A stretch of DNA of 64,000 nucleotides from Thalassovita mediterranea. GTDB taxonomy: Bacteria > Pseudomonadota > Alphaproteobacteria > Rhodobacterales > Rhodobacteraceae. The notes under the pieces were generated by a model. That model was not told where the DNA came from, searched no databases, and saw only the letters and a program-made list of their open reading frames with translations. Position 1 is the stretch's first letter. Each line of letters begins with the position of its first letter. The position numbers were made by a program, and so were the translations under genes. Of this stretch, positions 56,249 through 64,000 are shown piece after piece. Location: NCBI RefSeq assembly GCF_001458435.1, contig NZ_CYSF01000005.1:1-64000 (forward strand), in the 5' to 3' direction.

Positions 56249-56284
56249 AAAAAAACGCCGGCAGACTTTGGTGCTGCCGGCGTT
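56249..56284 (-). terminator. Terminator after the large RTX-Hint gene
   Basis: Perfect 11-base stem AACGCCGGCAG/CTGCCGGCGTT with a run of A on the left that is a T-tract on the minus strand, about 20 bases past the stop. Confidence 0.9.
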
Positions 56285-56302
56285 AACCCTAAAGGATGTT
56301 GC

Positions 56303-59300
56303 TTATTGTAGCAACTGACCTTCTTTTACGCTTAGGCCCGGGCGGGCCATTTCGCCGTAAGGCGTTACTTCGGAGCGCAGCTCTGGGAAGAGGGCAAAGA
56401 TCTCTTCCTGTGCTGCAGCTTCCACGCCGCTCATGGCGGCTTCACCGGGATAGAAGCTCTCGGAGGCAGCACCGTTGGCGTAGATCACCTGATGCTGGTC
56501 AAACATGACGTGATAATAGGTCACCTCATCCCCCGGCATCAAACGCACGGTCTGATCGTTGATCAACGCTTTGGCCGGAACCAGAACTTCTTCCTCACCA
56601 AACAACAGTTCAGCCTGCGCACTGCTGAGCAGCATGCGGTGTTGCTGCGATACGGTCAGCGGGGCGTCGTTGCCCAACACGCCAGCCTCAATGCGCACCG
56701 GCGCAAACTTGCCGTGTGCTGGAACGGTGCGGTTGCCCACCCATTTCACCGGCTGCAGCCCTTGATCGGCCGTCATCACCATGTCACCAGCGACCAGTTC
56801 CTGCACAGGGCGATAACCGTCAGCAGTCAGGATTTGTGTGTCGTGGGTAAAGCAGACGATGTCAAAGTCGATAATCTCGAAGTTTTCGAACGAGATATTG
56901 CCGATTTTACCCGCTTCGTCGCCGCCAGTGATGGTCACGCGGCCTGCGTTGAACGGATCCGCCAGAATGTCAGACAGACGCGGTTCGCCATCGCCGCCGA
57001 AGCTGATCGCGGTGCCACCGTTCGCAGGCGTGAAGATCCCGGTCACGTCGTTGTCGATACCCTGAATGGTCGAACGGTCCGTAACCGTTGTCGACAGGGT
57101 GATGCGATCATCATAGCTGGTTTCATCCGCGACGTAGTGTTCTACATCATCGACCTGATCGATGGTGCCGCCGCGGAATTCCTCAACCGTGCCGTCACCT
57201 TCGTTGTCGATGATGGCATGGATGTATTCATCTACCTTGGTGTCAGCCAGATAGGTATCCTGACCCGTGCCGCCTGCGATGGTGTCGCTGCCAGTGCCAC
57301 CGTAGAAGGTGTCGTTTCCGGTTCCGCCATCAAGGCGATCGTTGCCAGCCCCGCCATTCAGGCTGTCGTCGCCGTGACCACCGATCAGGACGTCATTGCC
57401 CTCACCAGCCACCAGCGTGTCGTGACCTGTGCCACCATCCAGATGATCGTTCCCGGTGCCGCCCTCGATGGTGTCGTCGCCGTCACCGCCCAGCAGCGTG
57501 TCGTTTCCGGTGCCGCCTGTGATGGTGTCATGGCCGGTGCCGCCGTCGATGTGATCATTGCCGGAACCACCATCCACAACGTCATTGCCGTCCTGCGCCA
57601 GAATGGTGTCGTTGCCAGCTCCGCCGTTCACGGTGTCATGACCGGTGCCACCCCAGACGCGATCGTTGCCGTCACCGCCATCGATGCTGTCTTCGCCATC
57701 GCCGCCGTTGATGACATCGTTGCCGATGCCGCCGTCGATGGTGTCATTGCCACCGCCGCCCTGCAGGATGTCATTGCCAGCGCGGCCTTCTAGGCGGTTG
57801 GCGCCACCGTCGCCGGTGATCCAGTCACTGCCCTGAGAGCCGATCGCGTTTTCAAAATTGATAACGGTTTCACGGCCTACAGTGTTGCCGCCTGCACCGC
57901 GCAGGGTGGCCTCACCACGATCCATGACGTAGCGCACACTGTCGACGCCATCGCCAGTTGCGCCTTGGAACGAAACCGTATCGGTGCCAGCGCCACCGTC
58001 TTGGTAATCCTCGCCACGGCCACCGATCACCAGATCGTCGCCATCACCAGCCAAGAGGGTGTCATTACCATCGCGGCCATCCAGCGTATCGTTGCCACCG
58101 CGTCCTTCCAGACGGTTGGCGTCAGAGCTGCCCGAGATATCATCAGCGCCGCGCGCACCAATCGCGTTTTCGAAGTTGGTTACGGTTTCGGTCTGGTTAA
58201 CATCGCCGTTCAGGATGCCTGTGCCAGCTTCCAGATCCAATTCGACGTATTCGCCCGCGGTTCCAAAGGCCGTGGTGTAGTCTACGGTGTCGATACCGTC
58301 GCCGCCATCCATGTGGTCGGTGCCAAATCCACCATCAACCGTGTCGTTGCCATCACCGGCAGCGACCGTGTCCTGACCCCAGCCACCGTCGATGCTGTCG
58401 TTACCTTCACCACCTTGCAGCGTGTCGTTGCCTTCACGGCCATAAAGGGTGTCGTTGCCATCGCCACCGGCCAACACGTTGGCGCCGGATGTGCCTGCGA
58501 TGGTGTCATCGCCCTGCGACCCGATTGCGTTTTCAAAGTTGGTTGCGGTTTCGACGGTGCCATCGCTCAACCGACCAGTGCCAGCCTGCAGGTCGAGGTT
58601 GACGTTTTCATTCGAAGAGCCGAACGCGCGGTCATAGCTGACTGTGTCGATGCCATCGCCACCATCCATATGATCGGTCGAACGTCCGCCATCCACAGTG
58701 TCGTTGCCGATACCGCCTTGGATATTGTCGCCACCGTCGCCACCAAACAGGCTGTCGTTGCCTTCGCCACCGCGCAGCTGGTCGTGTTGTGCGCCACCAT
58801 CCAGCGTGTCATCGCCAGTGCCGCCATAAAGCGTGTCGTTTTGGTTGCCGCCGGACAGGTTGTCGTCGCCACCACCGCCGTGGATTTCATCGTGACCGTC
58901 ACCACCGGCCAGTGTGTCGTCACCTTCGACGATCGGGCCGGTTTCCACAACGGATACGTTATCAACGCGGGCGTCACTGCTGTGATGCTCGCCGGTCGAT
59001 GTTGTGTTGATGATCCGCAGCGTGGTGTTCGGAGTGGTCGCCGTAAAGGTGAAGCTGACGCTCTGCGTGCTTTCGTTTTGGATCGCAACGGTCTCAGACG
59101 AAATAACGTTGCCATTCGCGTCGACGACATCAATGCGGACCTCGTGGTGCGCTGCACCGCCGTGGTTTTCATACAGATCCATCGAAACGGTATGCTCAGC
59201 GCCCACGTTTGTGCTGATGGTCTGTTCAATCCCATCGCCAGGTGCACGCCCGCCACCGTTAAAGTTGGCTTGGTTCCCATAGTAGTCGGGCGCAACGCCG

Positions 59301-60022
59301 TCGCCGTTCAAGTCAAGGCCGGTCCAGCCCGCTCCGTTGTTGTTGAACGAACCATTGCTGATCAGATTGCCAGAGGCAGGCGAGCTGCCGTCGCCGTCAC
59401 CGTAGATTTTGTCGTTGCCAACGCCGCCTCTGATGTAGTCGTCATTGCCGCCGCCAAACAGGGTGTCGTTGCCCGCTTCACCGTTGATGGTGTCGTTACC
59501 AGTGTTCCCCGCAACAAAGTCGTTGCCGTCGCCGGAATAGATCGAGTCATTGCCGGTTCCGCCATCGACATAGTCGTTGCCGTAGCCCGCGTTGACGCTG
59601 TCATCGCCACCGTTTGAGTAGATGATGTCGTCGTTGCCGCTCTCACCGGGGAGGCGTGCATCTGCACTGTCGCCGCGATCGCCGTCTTCGTCGGTATATC
59701 CGGGGAAGATATTGTCGGTGGTTTCACCGCCGCGCACAACGCCGTCGGGGCCAACTTTCAGCGGGCCGCCGCCGCCACCGCCGCCTGGGCCACCCGAAAC
59801 TGGACCGCCACCACCGGAACCGCTGCCAGAACCGCTACCGGAACCACCGCTACCGGAACCGGACCCACCGCCATGATGGCCGCCACCCGATCCGCTGCCC
59901 GAACCAGAACCTGTTGCTTTGTGTCCGCCGCCACCGCTGCCGCTGCCCGAACCACTGCCAGATCCGCTACCACGACGACGCCCACGACCTCGACCACTTC
60001 CGCTCCCGCTACCACCGGACAT
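56303..60022 (-). CDS. Large RTX protein with Gly/Ser-rich N-terminus and C-terminal Hint domain
   Basis: A 1239-residue protein, probably secreted by a type I system. Residues 1 to about 95 are almost entirely Gly and Ser with Arg and His. RTX nonapeptide repeats (GGxGNDxxx) that bind calcium follow, then a carbohydrate-binding-like sandwich at about 225-365. Three related modules each contain TNFENAIG or INFENAIG before more RTX repeats. A Hint domain starts at Cys1057 ([20 protein letters not shown]). No Sec signal peptide is present. GGAG lies eight bases before the ATG. No secretion genes are in the window. Confidence 0.9.
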   Translation of the reverse strand: MSGGSGSGSGRGRGRRRGSGSGSGSGSGSGGGGHKATGSGSGSGSGGGHHGGGSGSGSGGSGSGSGSGSGGGGPVSGGPGGGGGGGPLKVGPDGVVRGGETTDNIFPGYTDEDGDRGDSADARLPGESGNDDIIYSNGGDDSVNAGYGNDYVDGGTGNDSIYSGDGNDFVAGNTGNDTINGEAGNDTLFGGGNDDYIRGGVGNDKIYGDGDGSSPASGNLISNGSFNNNGAGWTGLDLNGDGVAPDYYGNQANFNGGGRAPGDGIEQTISTNVGAEHTVSMDLYENHGGAAHHEVRIDVVDANGNVISSETVAIQNESTQSVSFTFTATTPNTTLRIINTTSTGEHHSSDARVDNVSVVETGPIVEGDDTLAGGDGHDEIHGGGGDDNLSGGNQNDTLYGGTGDDTLDGGAQHDQLRGGEGNDSLFGGDGGDNIQGGIGNDTVDGGRSTDHMDGGDGIDTVSYDRAFGSSNENVNLDLQAGTGRLSDGTVETATNFENAIGSQGDDTIAGTSGANVLAGGDGNDTLYGREGNDTLQGGEGNDSIDGGWGQDTVAAGDGNDTVDGGFGTDHMDGGDGIDTVDYTTAFGTAGEYVELDLEAGTGILNGDVNQTETVTNFENAIGARGADDISGSSDANRLEGRGGNDTLDGRDGNDTLLAGDGDDLVIGGRGEDYQDGGAGTDTVSFQGATGDGVDSVRYVMDRGEATLRGAGGNTVGRETVINFENAIGSQGSDWITGDGGANRLEGRAGNDILQGGGGNDTIDGGIGNDVINGGDGEDSIDGGDGNDRVWGGTGHDTVNGGAGNDTILAQDGNDVVDGGSGNDHIDGGTGHDTITGGTGNDTLLGGDGDDTIEGGTGNDHLDGGTGHDTLVAGEGNDVLIGGHGDDSLNGGAGNDRLDGGTGNDTFYGGTGSDTIAGGTGQDTYLADTKVDEYIHAIIDNEGDGTVEEFRGGTIDQVDDVEHYVADETSYDDRITLSTTVTDRSTIQGIDNDVTGIFTPANGGTAISFGGDGEPRLSDILADPFNAGRVTITGGDEAGKIGNISFENFEIIDFDIVCFTHDTQILTADGYRPVQELVAGDMVMTADQGLQPVKWVGNRTVPAHGKFAPVRIEAGVLGNDAPLTVSQQHRMLLSSAQAELLFGEEEVLVPAKALINDQTVRLMPGDEVTYYHVMFDQHQVIYANGAASESFYPGEAAMSGVEAAAQEEIFALFPELRSEVTPYGEMARPGLSVKEGQLLQ

Positions 60023-60354
60023 CGCTACACTCCTACGTTCTGCGGGTCAGCAGCGACCCGTATTTCTGAATTTTCGTAACCTGAATCGGTCCGTCTCCAC
60101 CGGGGTAACGGCACGCGATCCAACTTTTTTATAGCGCGGAATGTGGCAAGTTTGAGGTAAGGTCATGTCACATTCGCGCCAAACGGTAGTGAACATCGCG
60201 TTAAGTCCGCAGTTTTGACCCTGCCAGAAAGTCGCCTCTCCGCATCGGAGGTGACGGATGGCATAAGTCTTGCACCACTGTAAATCCAAAGAGTTGGCAC
60301 GAGGTGTTGCGCCTTGTCGCGGTTGCGGCACAAAGCGCAACAAATTGCAGTAAG
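60023..60354. other. Divergent control region between RTX-Hint gene and XRE regulator
   Basis: A 332-base region that must contain promoters for both divergent genes. It includes a long dyad at 60306-60341 just before the regulator. No small gene is evident. Confidence 0.6.
60306..60341. promoter_or_regulatory. Long dyad 14 bases before the XRE regulator
   Basis: GTTGCGCCTTGT (60306-60317) and ACAAAGCGCAAC (60330-60341) are inverted copies with one mismatch, around a 12-base spacer. It could be an operator for the regulator itself or a leader hairpin. Confidence 0.55.
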
Positions 60355-61137
60355 ATGACAGAACAGAAACAGTGTTTTTCAAAAAACCTAACGATTTCGT
60401 GTGCTTCACAACGGTCCGTTTCTCAGGTTTGCCGTGAAATCGGAATCAACCGACCGCAGTTTGCGCGCTATCTGAAGGGTGATTCGCTGCCCTCTGCAAA
60501 CAATCTTCTGAAAATTGCGAACTTCTTTCAGATGGCCGAGGCAGACTTTTTCTTACCTGAGGAATTGTTTCGCGCCCGCTTTGAGCGCCAGCGTCGCCAA
60601 TTGCGTGACGATCCACGAGAGGTTGTATTGAGTGCCTTTCGAAATCAGGACGCAAAGCTGGGGGATCGGGCCGGGCTGTACCACAGTTACTATATCTCTC
60701 CGTCTTGGGGGTACGGTGTGGTGTGTAGCGTCATTCAGGTGAGCATCGAGCAGGGGTTCGCTGTGACCCGTGGAATTTTGCGCAGCCAAAGCCGACCGAA
60801 ACGAGCCGCACAGAAGACACGATATCATGGCGTCATGAGTGCTGCGCGCGGACATCTATTTGTTGTCGAAAAATCCAGCATCGGGGCAGGGATCTTGTGC
60901 GAAACAATTTTCGATACCAAACACCAACCAGATTACGCCGATCCACGGTCCCTGCGCGGGATGATTATGTCGGTGTCTTGGCGGGCAGATGAACGAATTT
61001 TCACCTCTCCGATTGTGTGGGATCCTGTTGACGATAAGGTCGGTCTGCGACAGGCAATGCGCAAATGTGGCGTCTATGCCAGTGACAGCGACCAGCTGCC
61101 TGATCATGTGCGGCGCTATCTAGCGCGCAATCGTTAA
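60355..61137 (+). CDS. XRE-type helix-turn-helix regulator with unknown C-terminal domain
   Basis: A 260-residue protein. Residues about 14-62 form a helix-turn-helix: QRSVSQVCREIGINRPQFARYLKGDSLPSANNLLKIANFF. The remaining 190 residues are soluble with no recognised motif and may sense a signal. The start at 60355 is chosen because the HTH begins near it; an upstream ATG at 60304 would run through the dyad. Its place between two RTX-Hint genes suggests it controls one or both; that is inference. Confidence 0.8.
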   Translation: MTEQKQCFSKNLTISCASQRSVSQVCREIGINRPQFARYLKGDSLPSANNLLKIANFFQMAEADFFLPEELFRARFERQRRQLRDDPREVVLSAFRNQDAKLGDRAGLYHSYYISPSWGYGVVCSVIQVSIEQGFAVTRGILRSQSRPKRAAQKTRYHGVMSAARGHLFVVEKSSIGAGILCETIFDTKHQPDYADPRSLRGMIMSVSWRADERIFTSPIVWDPVDDKVGLRQAMRKCGVYASDSDQLPDHVRRYLARNR

Positions 61138-61867
61138 CCTGAATATCGCCAGAATCGCCGGGGTGTGCGGCTGAGAAGTGATTCGGTTTTTAGCTATCAA
61201 AGCGTTAATGGTTCCCAAATGTGGACCGTAAAATCCGTAAACAATGAGCTGGTTTTGCCTGTAATTGCGGACGATTTGTAAACGCATTGCATTTTTTTGC
61301 CCCACCTCTCGGCAGAAATTTGACACAACTTTGGTCGGATCGCCTGTTTCGCATCCTGCAACAATCACAGAGCGCGGACAGGGAAATTCGGCGGACATTC
61401 CCCTTAAAGCTGCGCATATTCCACTATAGATACCCCAACAGGCATGCTTATTATCCCAGGTTGCGCGATAATGTTGCCGTTTCGAGGGGGATAGGTCACG
61501 GCGATTTGACGAAATTAGACGAAAAATTGGCGGCAAAAGCGCGGCCATCCCTTTGTCTGAGGCGCTGACTAAAGTATGTATGGATTAGCCCAACTGGGGG
61601 GCGACGTCTAATGGCTGCGGGGGCGGCCAGCGAAAATTTGTGATGCATTCCACGTGGATGCAGGCTGCTGCTGATCTTTTGCGCCAACTGCTAGGCACTG
61701 GATCATAGAACCGTTGGTACTGCGCCGACGGATCCGGAACGTGCGCCTGATCGTCTTGTATCGTGACACTGCATCTCACTTAGGTTGACTGTCGGCCTCC
61801 GCGCAAGCGTCTGCCGATGACAGGGTGGCTACCATGTGCAGTGGGCCGCCCGTGAGAGAGGGTTGAG
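61138..61867. other. Long intergenic region before the second RTX-Hint gene
   Basis: About 730 bases. Short frames occur on both strands but none has a convincing ribosome site, domain or composition. I see no repeat, tRNA remnant or terminator. The promoter of the downstream gene presumably lies at the right end. Confidence 0.5.
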
Positions 61868-64000
61868 ATGGCTGATTTGGTTCTGGATTGGTCCCTATTT
61901 GGGACATACAACAGCGCGCTGACAGGCGCTTCCACCGCAGATACTGGTGGGGTTGCTGTTTCGGTGAACTACACCGGCATTTATGATGGCGCCGAGGCGT
62001 TCATTATGAACCTCGACGGCTATGTTGCCGAGGATGATCCGTTTAACCCCAACTCCCACCTGAAACTGCTGGGCAATGGCGGCGACGAACAGGGCACCAG
62101 CGCGACCTCAACTGTTGAGTTGAGCTTTGCATCGACCGATGAGCGCTTTGGCGACACGGTGCAGAACGTCAGCTTCCGCCTGAACGACATTGATGCGGGC
62201 ACCGATCCGTTCAACGAAGGTGGCACCCATCTGGATGGGATCGAGATTGTTGCCTTTGACGCCGACGGAAACGAGGTTGCCGTTACCCTGACACCGGGTG
62301 CTGCAGTGGATAGCGCCGGTGGTGTTTTGTCTGGTGATGGCGGACCCTTTACCCCCACAGATGCGGAAGCATCAGCGTTGGTCGAAATCGCTGGTCCAGT
62401 GGCCCGACTGGAAATTCGGTACACTAACGGTGGGGATGACGAACAGCGCGCCTTTATCAGTGATGTACATTTTTCGACCGTAGATACTGTGGTTGACCCG
62501 ACCCGCGACGGGATCGTGTGGGGCACTGATGATGATGACCTGATTGATCTGGGATATGACGGCGACAACGATGGTGATTTCGTTGATGCGGGCGACAACA
62601 TCTTCCCCGAGAACGGCCCAGAGGATGACATCATCCGCGCAGGCGATGGTGATGACACTGTCTATGCCGGCGAGGGCGACGATGACATTACTGGTGGCGA
62701 TGGGGCTGACAGCATCTTTGGTGAGGATGGATCGGACCTGATCGTGTCTGGCCCTGATGCGTTGGATGGTGCCTTGCCTGATCTTGGCTACCCCGGCCTC
62801 TACCCGGCGGACGAAGATCCTGAAAACGATCGTGATTTCGTTGATGGTGGCAATGGGGCCGATACCATTCGCACTGGCGATGATGCTGACACGATCCTAG
62901 GCGGCGAGGGCGCAGACCTGATCGACGGGGGCATTGACGCCGACGAAATCGATGGTGGCCTGGGCCGTGATACCATCGTTGGCGGCGAGGGGTCTGACAC
63001 CATCTATGGCGGGTCCGGTCACGACCTGATCTATGGCGGCCTGACACCCGACGTGCCGGATGCAGTAAACATCCCCGACGACCGCGATCTGGTGCCTGAA
63101 AACGGTCAGGATCTGATCTTTGCCGGATCTGGAAATGATACGGTGTTTGGCGCAGATGATGATGACACCATCTATGGCGGGTCCGGCAATGACCTGCTGG
63201 ACGGTCAAATCGACGAAGATGAAATCTACGGTGGCGGCGGCAACGACACTCTGCGCGGTGGTGACGGGAACGACACACTGACTGGCGGGAACGGTGACGA
63301 CAGCATCTCTGGCGGTGCGGACCGTGACCTGATCATCGGCGCTAATGCGGGCGACGTAATCGAAGGTGGCTCTGCTGGCGATGACTTCGATACGTTGGAT
63401 CTGTCAGATGTTGGCCGGTTCCGCCTGACGGATGTTGTCACCGACAGCGATGGCAACGGTTTTGATGGCACGGTAGAGTTTCTGGACAGCGACGGCGACG
63501 TTACCGGGACCGCCAGCTTTACCAACATCGAAGACATCGTGCCCTGTTTCACCCCTGGTAGTTTGATTGCCACCCCGCAGGGTCAACGCCGCGTTGAGGA
63601 CCTGCAAGAAGGTGACAAGGTTATCACCCGCGACAATGGCATTCAGGAAATTCGCTGGGTCGGCCACAAGCGTATGAACGGGATTGATCTGGCCCGCCAG
63701 CCGCAGCTGCAACCGGTGCTGATCCGCAAGGGTTCCTTGGGTAATGACCTGCCAGAGCGTGACATCATGGTCAGCCCGAACCACCGTGTTCTGGTCACCA
63801 ATGAAAAGGTTTCGCTCTACTTCAATGAAACCGAAGTGCTGGCTTCGGCCAAGCATCTGGTTGGGCTGGACGGGATCCATAAGGTCAACGTGGTGGGCAC
63901 AACCTATATTCACTTCATGTTCGACCGCCATGAGGTCGTTCTGTCCGATGGCGCCTGGAGCGAGAGCTTCCACCCTGGTGACTATACGCTGAAGGGCATC
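61868..64000 (+). CDS. RTX protein with Hint domain, truncated by the window end
   Basis: At least 711 residues; the frame is open at the right edge. Residues 1 to about 200 form a beta-rich domain (DLVLDWSLFGTYNSALTGAS, YTGIYDGAEAFIMNLDGYV). RTX calcium-binding repeats run from about 215 to 510. A Hint domain starts at Cys560 (CFTPGSLIATPQGQRRVEDLQEGDKVITRDNGIQEIRWVG), continuing to FHPGDYTLKGI at the edge. There is no Sec signal. GAGGG precedes the ATG by five bases. Both this and the divergent large gene share the RTX-then-Hint order. Confidence 0.92.
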   Translation, partial: MADLVLDWSLFGTYNSALTGASTADTGGVAVSVNYTGIYDGAEAFIMNLDGYVAEDDPFNPNSHLKLLGNGGDEQGTSATSTVELSFASTDERFGDTVQNVSFRLNDIDAGTDPFNEGGTHLDGIEIVAFDADGNEVAVTLTPGAAVDSAGGVLSGDGGPFTPTDAEASALVEIAGPVARLEIRYTNGGDDEQRAFISDVHFSTVDTVVDPTRDGIVWGTDDDDLIDLGYDGDNDGDFVDAGDNIFPENGPEDDIIRAGDGDDTVYAGEGDDDITGGDGADSIFGEDGSDLIVSGPDALDGALPDLGYPGLYPADEDPENDRDFVDGGNGADTIRTGDDADTILGGEGADLIDGGIDADEIDGGLGRDTIVGGEGSDTIYGGSGHDLIYGGLTPDVPDAVNIPDDRDLVPENGQDLIFAGSGNDTVFGADDDDTIYGGSGNDLLDGQIDEDEIYGGGGNDTLRGGDGNDTLTGGNGDDSISGGADRDLIIGANAGDVIEGGSAGDDFDTLDLSDVGRFRLTDVVTDSDGNGFDGTVEFLDSDGDVTGTASFTNIEDIVPCFTPGSLIATPQGQRRVEDLQEGDKVITRDNGIQEIRWVGHKRMNGIDLARQPQLQPVLIRKGSLGNDLPERDIMVSPNHRVLVTNEKVSLYFNETEVLASAKHLVGLDGIHKVNVVGTTYIHFMFDRHEVVLSDGAWSESFHPGDYTLKGI

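Noticed and set aside
50712-56300. Integrative island bounded by tRNA-Leu
   Set aside because: No integrase gene and no repeated tRNA 3' end were found on the right side, so integration at the tRNA is not supported.
61120-61548. A 142-codon minus-strand frame after the XRE regulator
   Set aside because: No ribosome site, no domain, and its end overlaps the regulator gene; composition is unlike a coding region.

Overview
The window is chromosomal DNA from an alphaproteobacterium, most likely a member of the Rhodobacteraceae (Roseobacter group). This rests on four things. Gene order includes trpGDC-moaC-moeA-lexA with comEC, gltX and gltA, and grxD/bolA beside purL. Upstream of lexA there is a GTTC-N7-GTTC SOS box of the alphaproteobacterial type. 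The ribonucleotide reductase is class II (B12-dependent), and the indolepyruvate ferredoxin oxidoreductase is fused. Finally, ccm genes enclose an endolysin/holin pair. These assignments come from reading motifs and context; no database search was run.

Layout. 0-10 kb: a stand-alone CZB-like protein, transketolase, a coiled-coil/zapA pair, grxD and bolA separated by two small membrane genes, an A/T-rich membrane gene, a cysteine-cluster protein, purL and a LysR regulator. 10-20 kb: fused IorAB, an acyltransferase, murI, then ccmE - GH108 endolysin - holin - ccmF - ccmH. 20-27.5 kb: enoyl-CoA hydratase, gltA, gltX, comEC and lexA. 27.5-38 kb: a leftward trp/Mo-cofactor operon (trpG-trpD-trpC-moaC-[GIY-YIG]-moeA), a YibQ-like deacetylase, rluE, trpE and a PpiD-like chaperone. 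38-51 kb: aminotransferase, gpt, excalibur protein, LysE exporter, pdxH, a double cold-shock gene broken by an in-frame TGA, a DUF192 protein, tRNA-Pro, nrdJ, a soluble chemoreceptor, dsbB, a YqaA protein and tRNA-Leu.

From about 51 kb the content becomes accessory. A tightly packed four-gene cassette encodes a DegT-like aminotransferase, a BKACE-type beta-keto acid cleavage enzyme, a CgeB-like glycosyltransferase and a PglD/NeuD-like acyltransferase. I do not recognise this set as a described pathway and regard it as the best candidate for an undescribed system. An APH-fold kinase follows. Then come two large RTX-Hint proteins on opposite strands, the second cut by the window end, with an XRE-type regulator between them.

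Other points for a second look: a GIY-YIG/DUF4357 gene placed between moaC and moeA with 4-bp stop/start overlaps on both sides; a hairpin with a T-tract whose 3' arm is the only SD-like sequence before the endolysin ATG; a perfect 21-bp dyad upstream of ior; a 25-bp palindrome near 0.67 kb; a large dyad before the XRE regulator; and two short reading frames (33 and 54 codons). No CRISPR array, insertion sequence or rRNA gene was seen.
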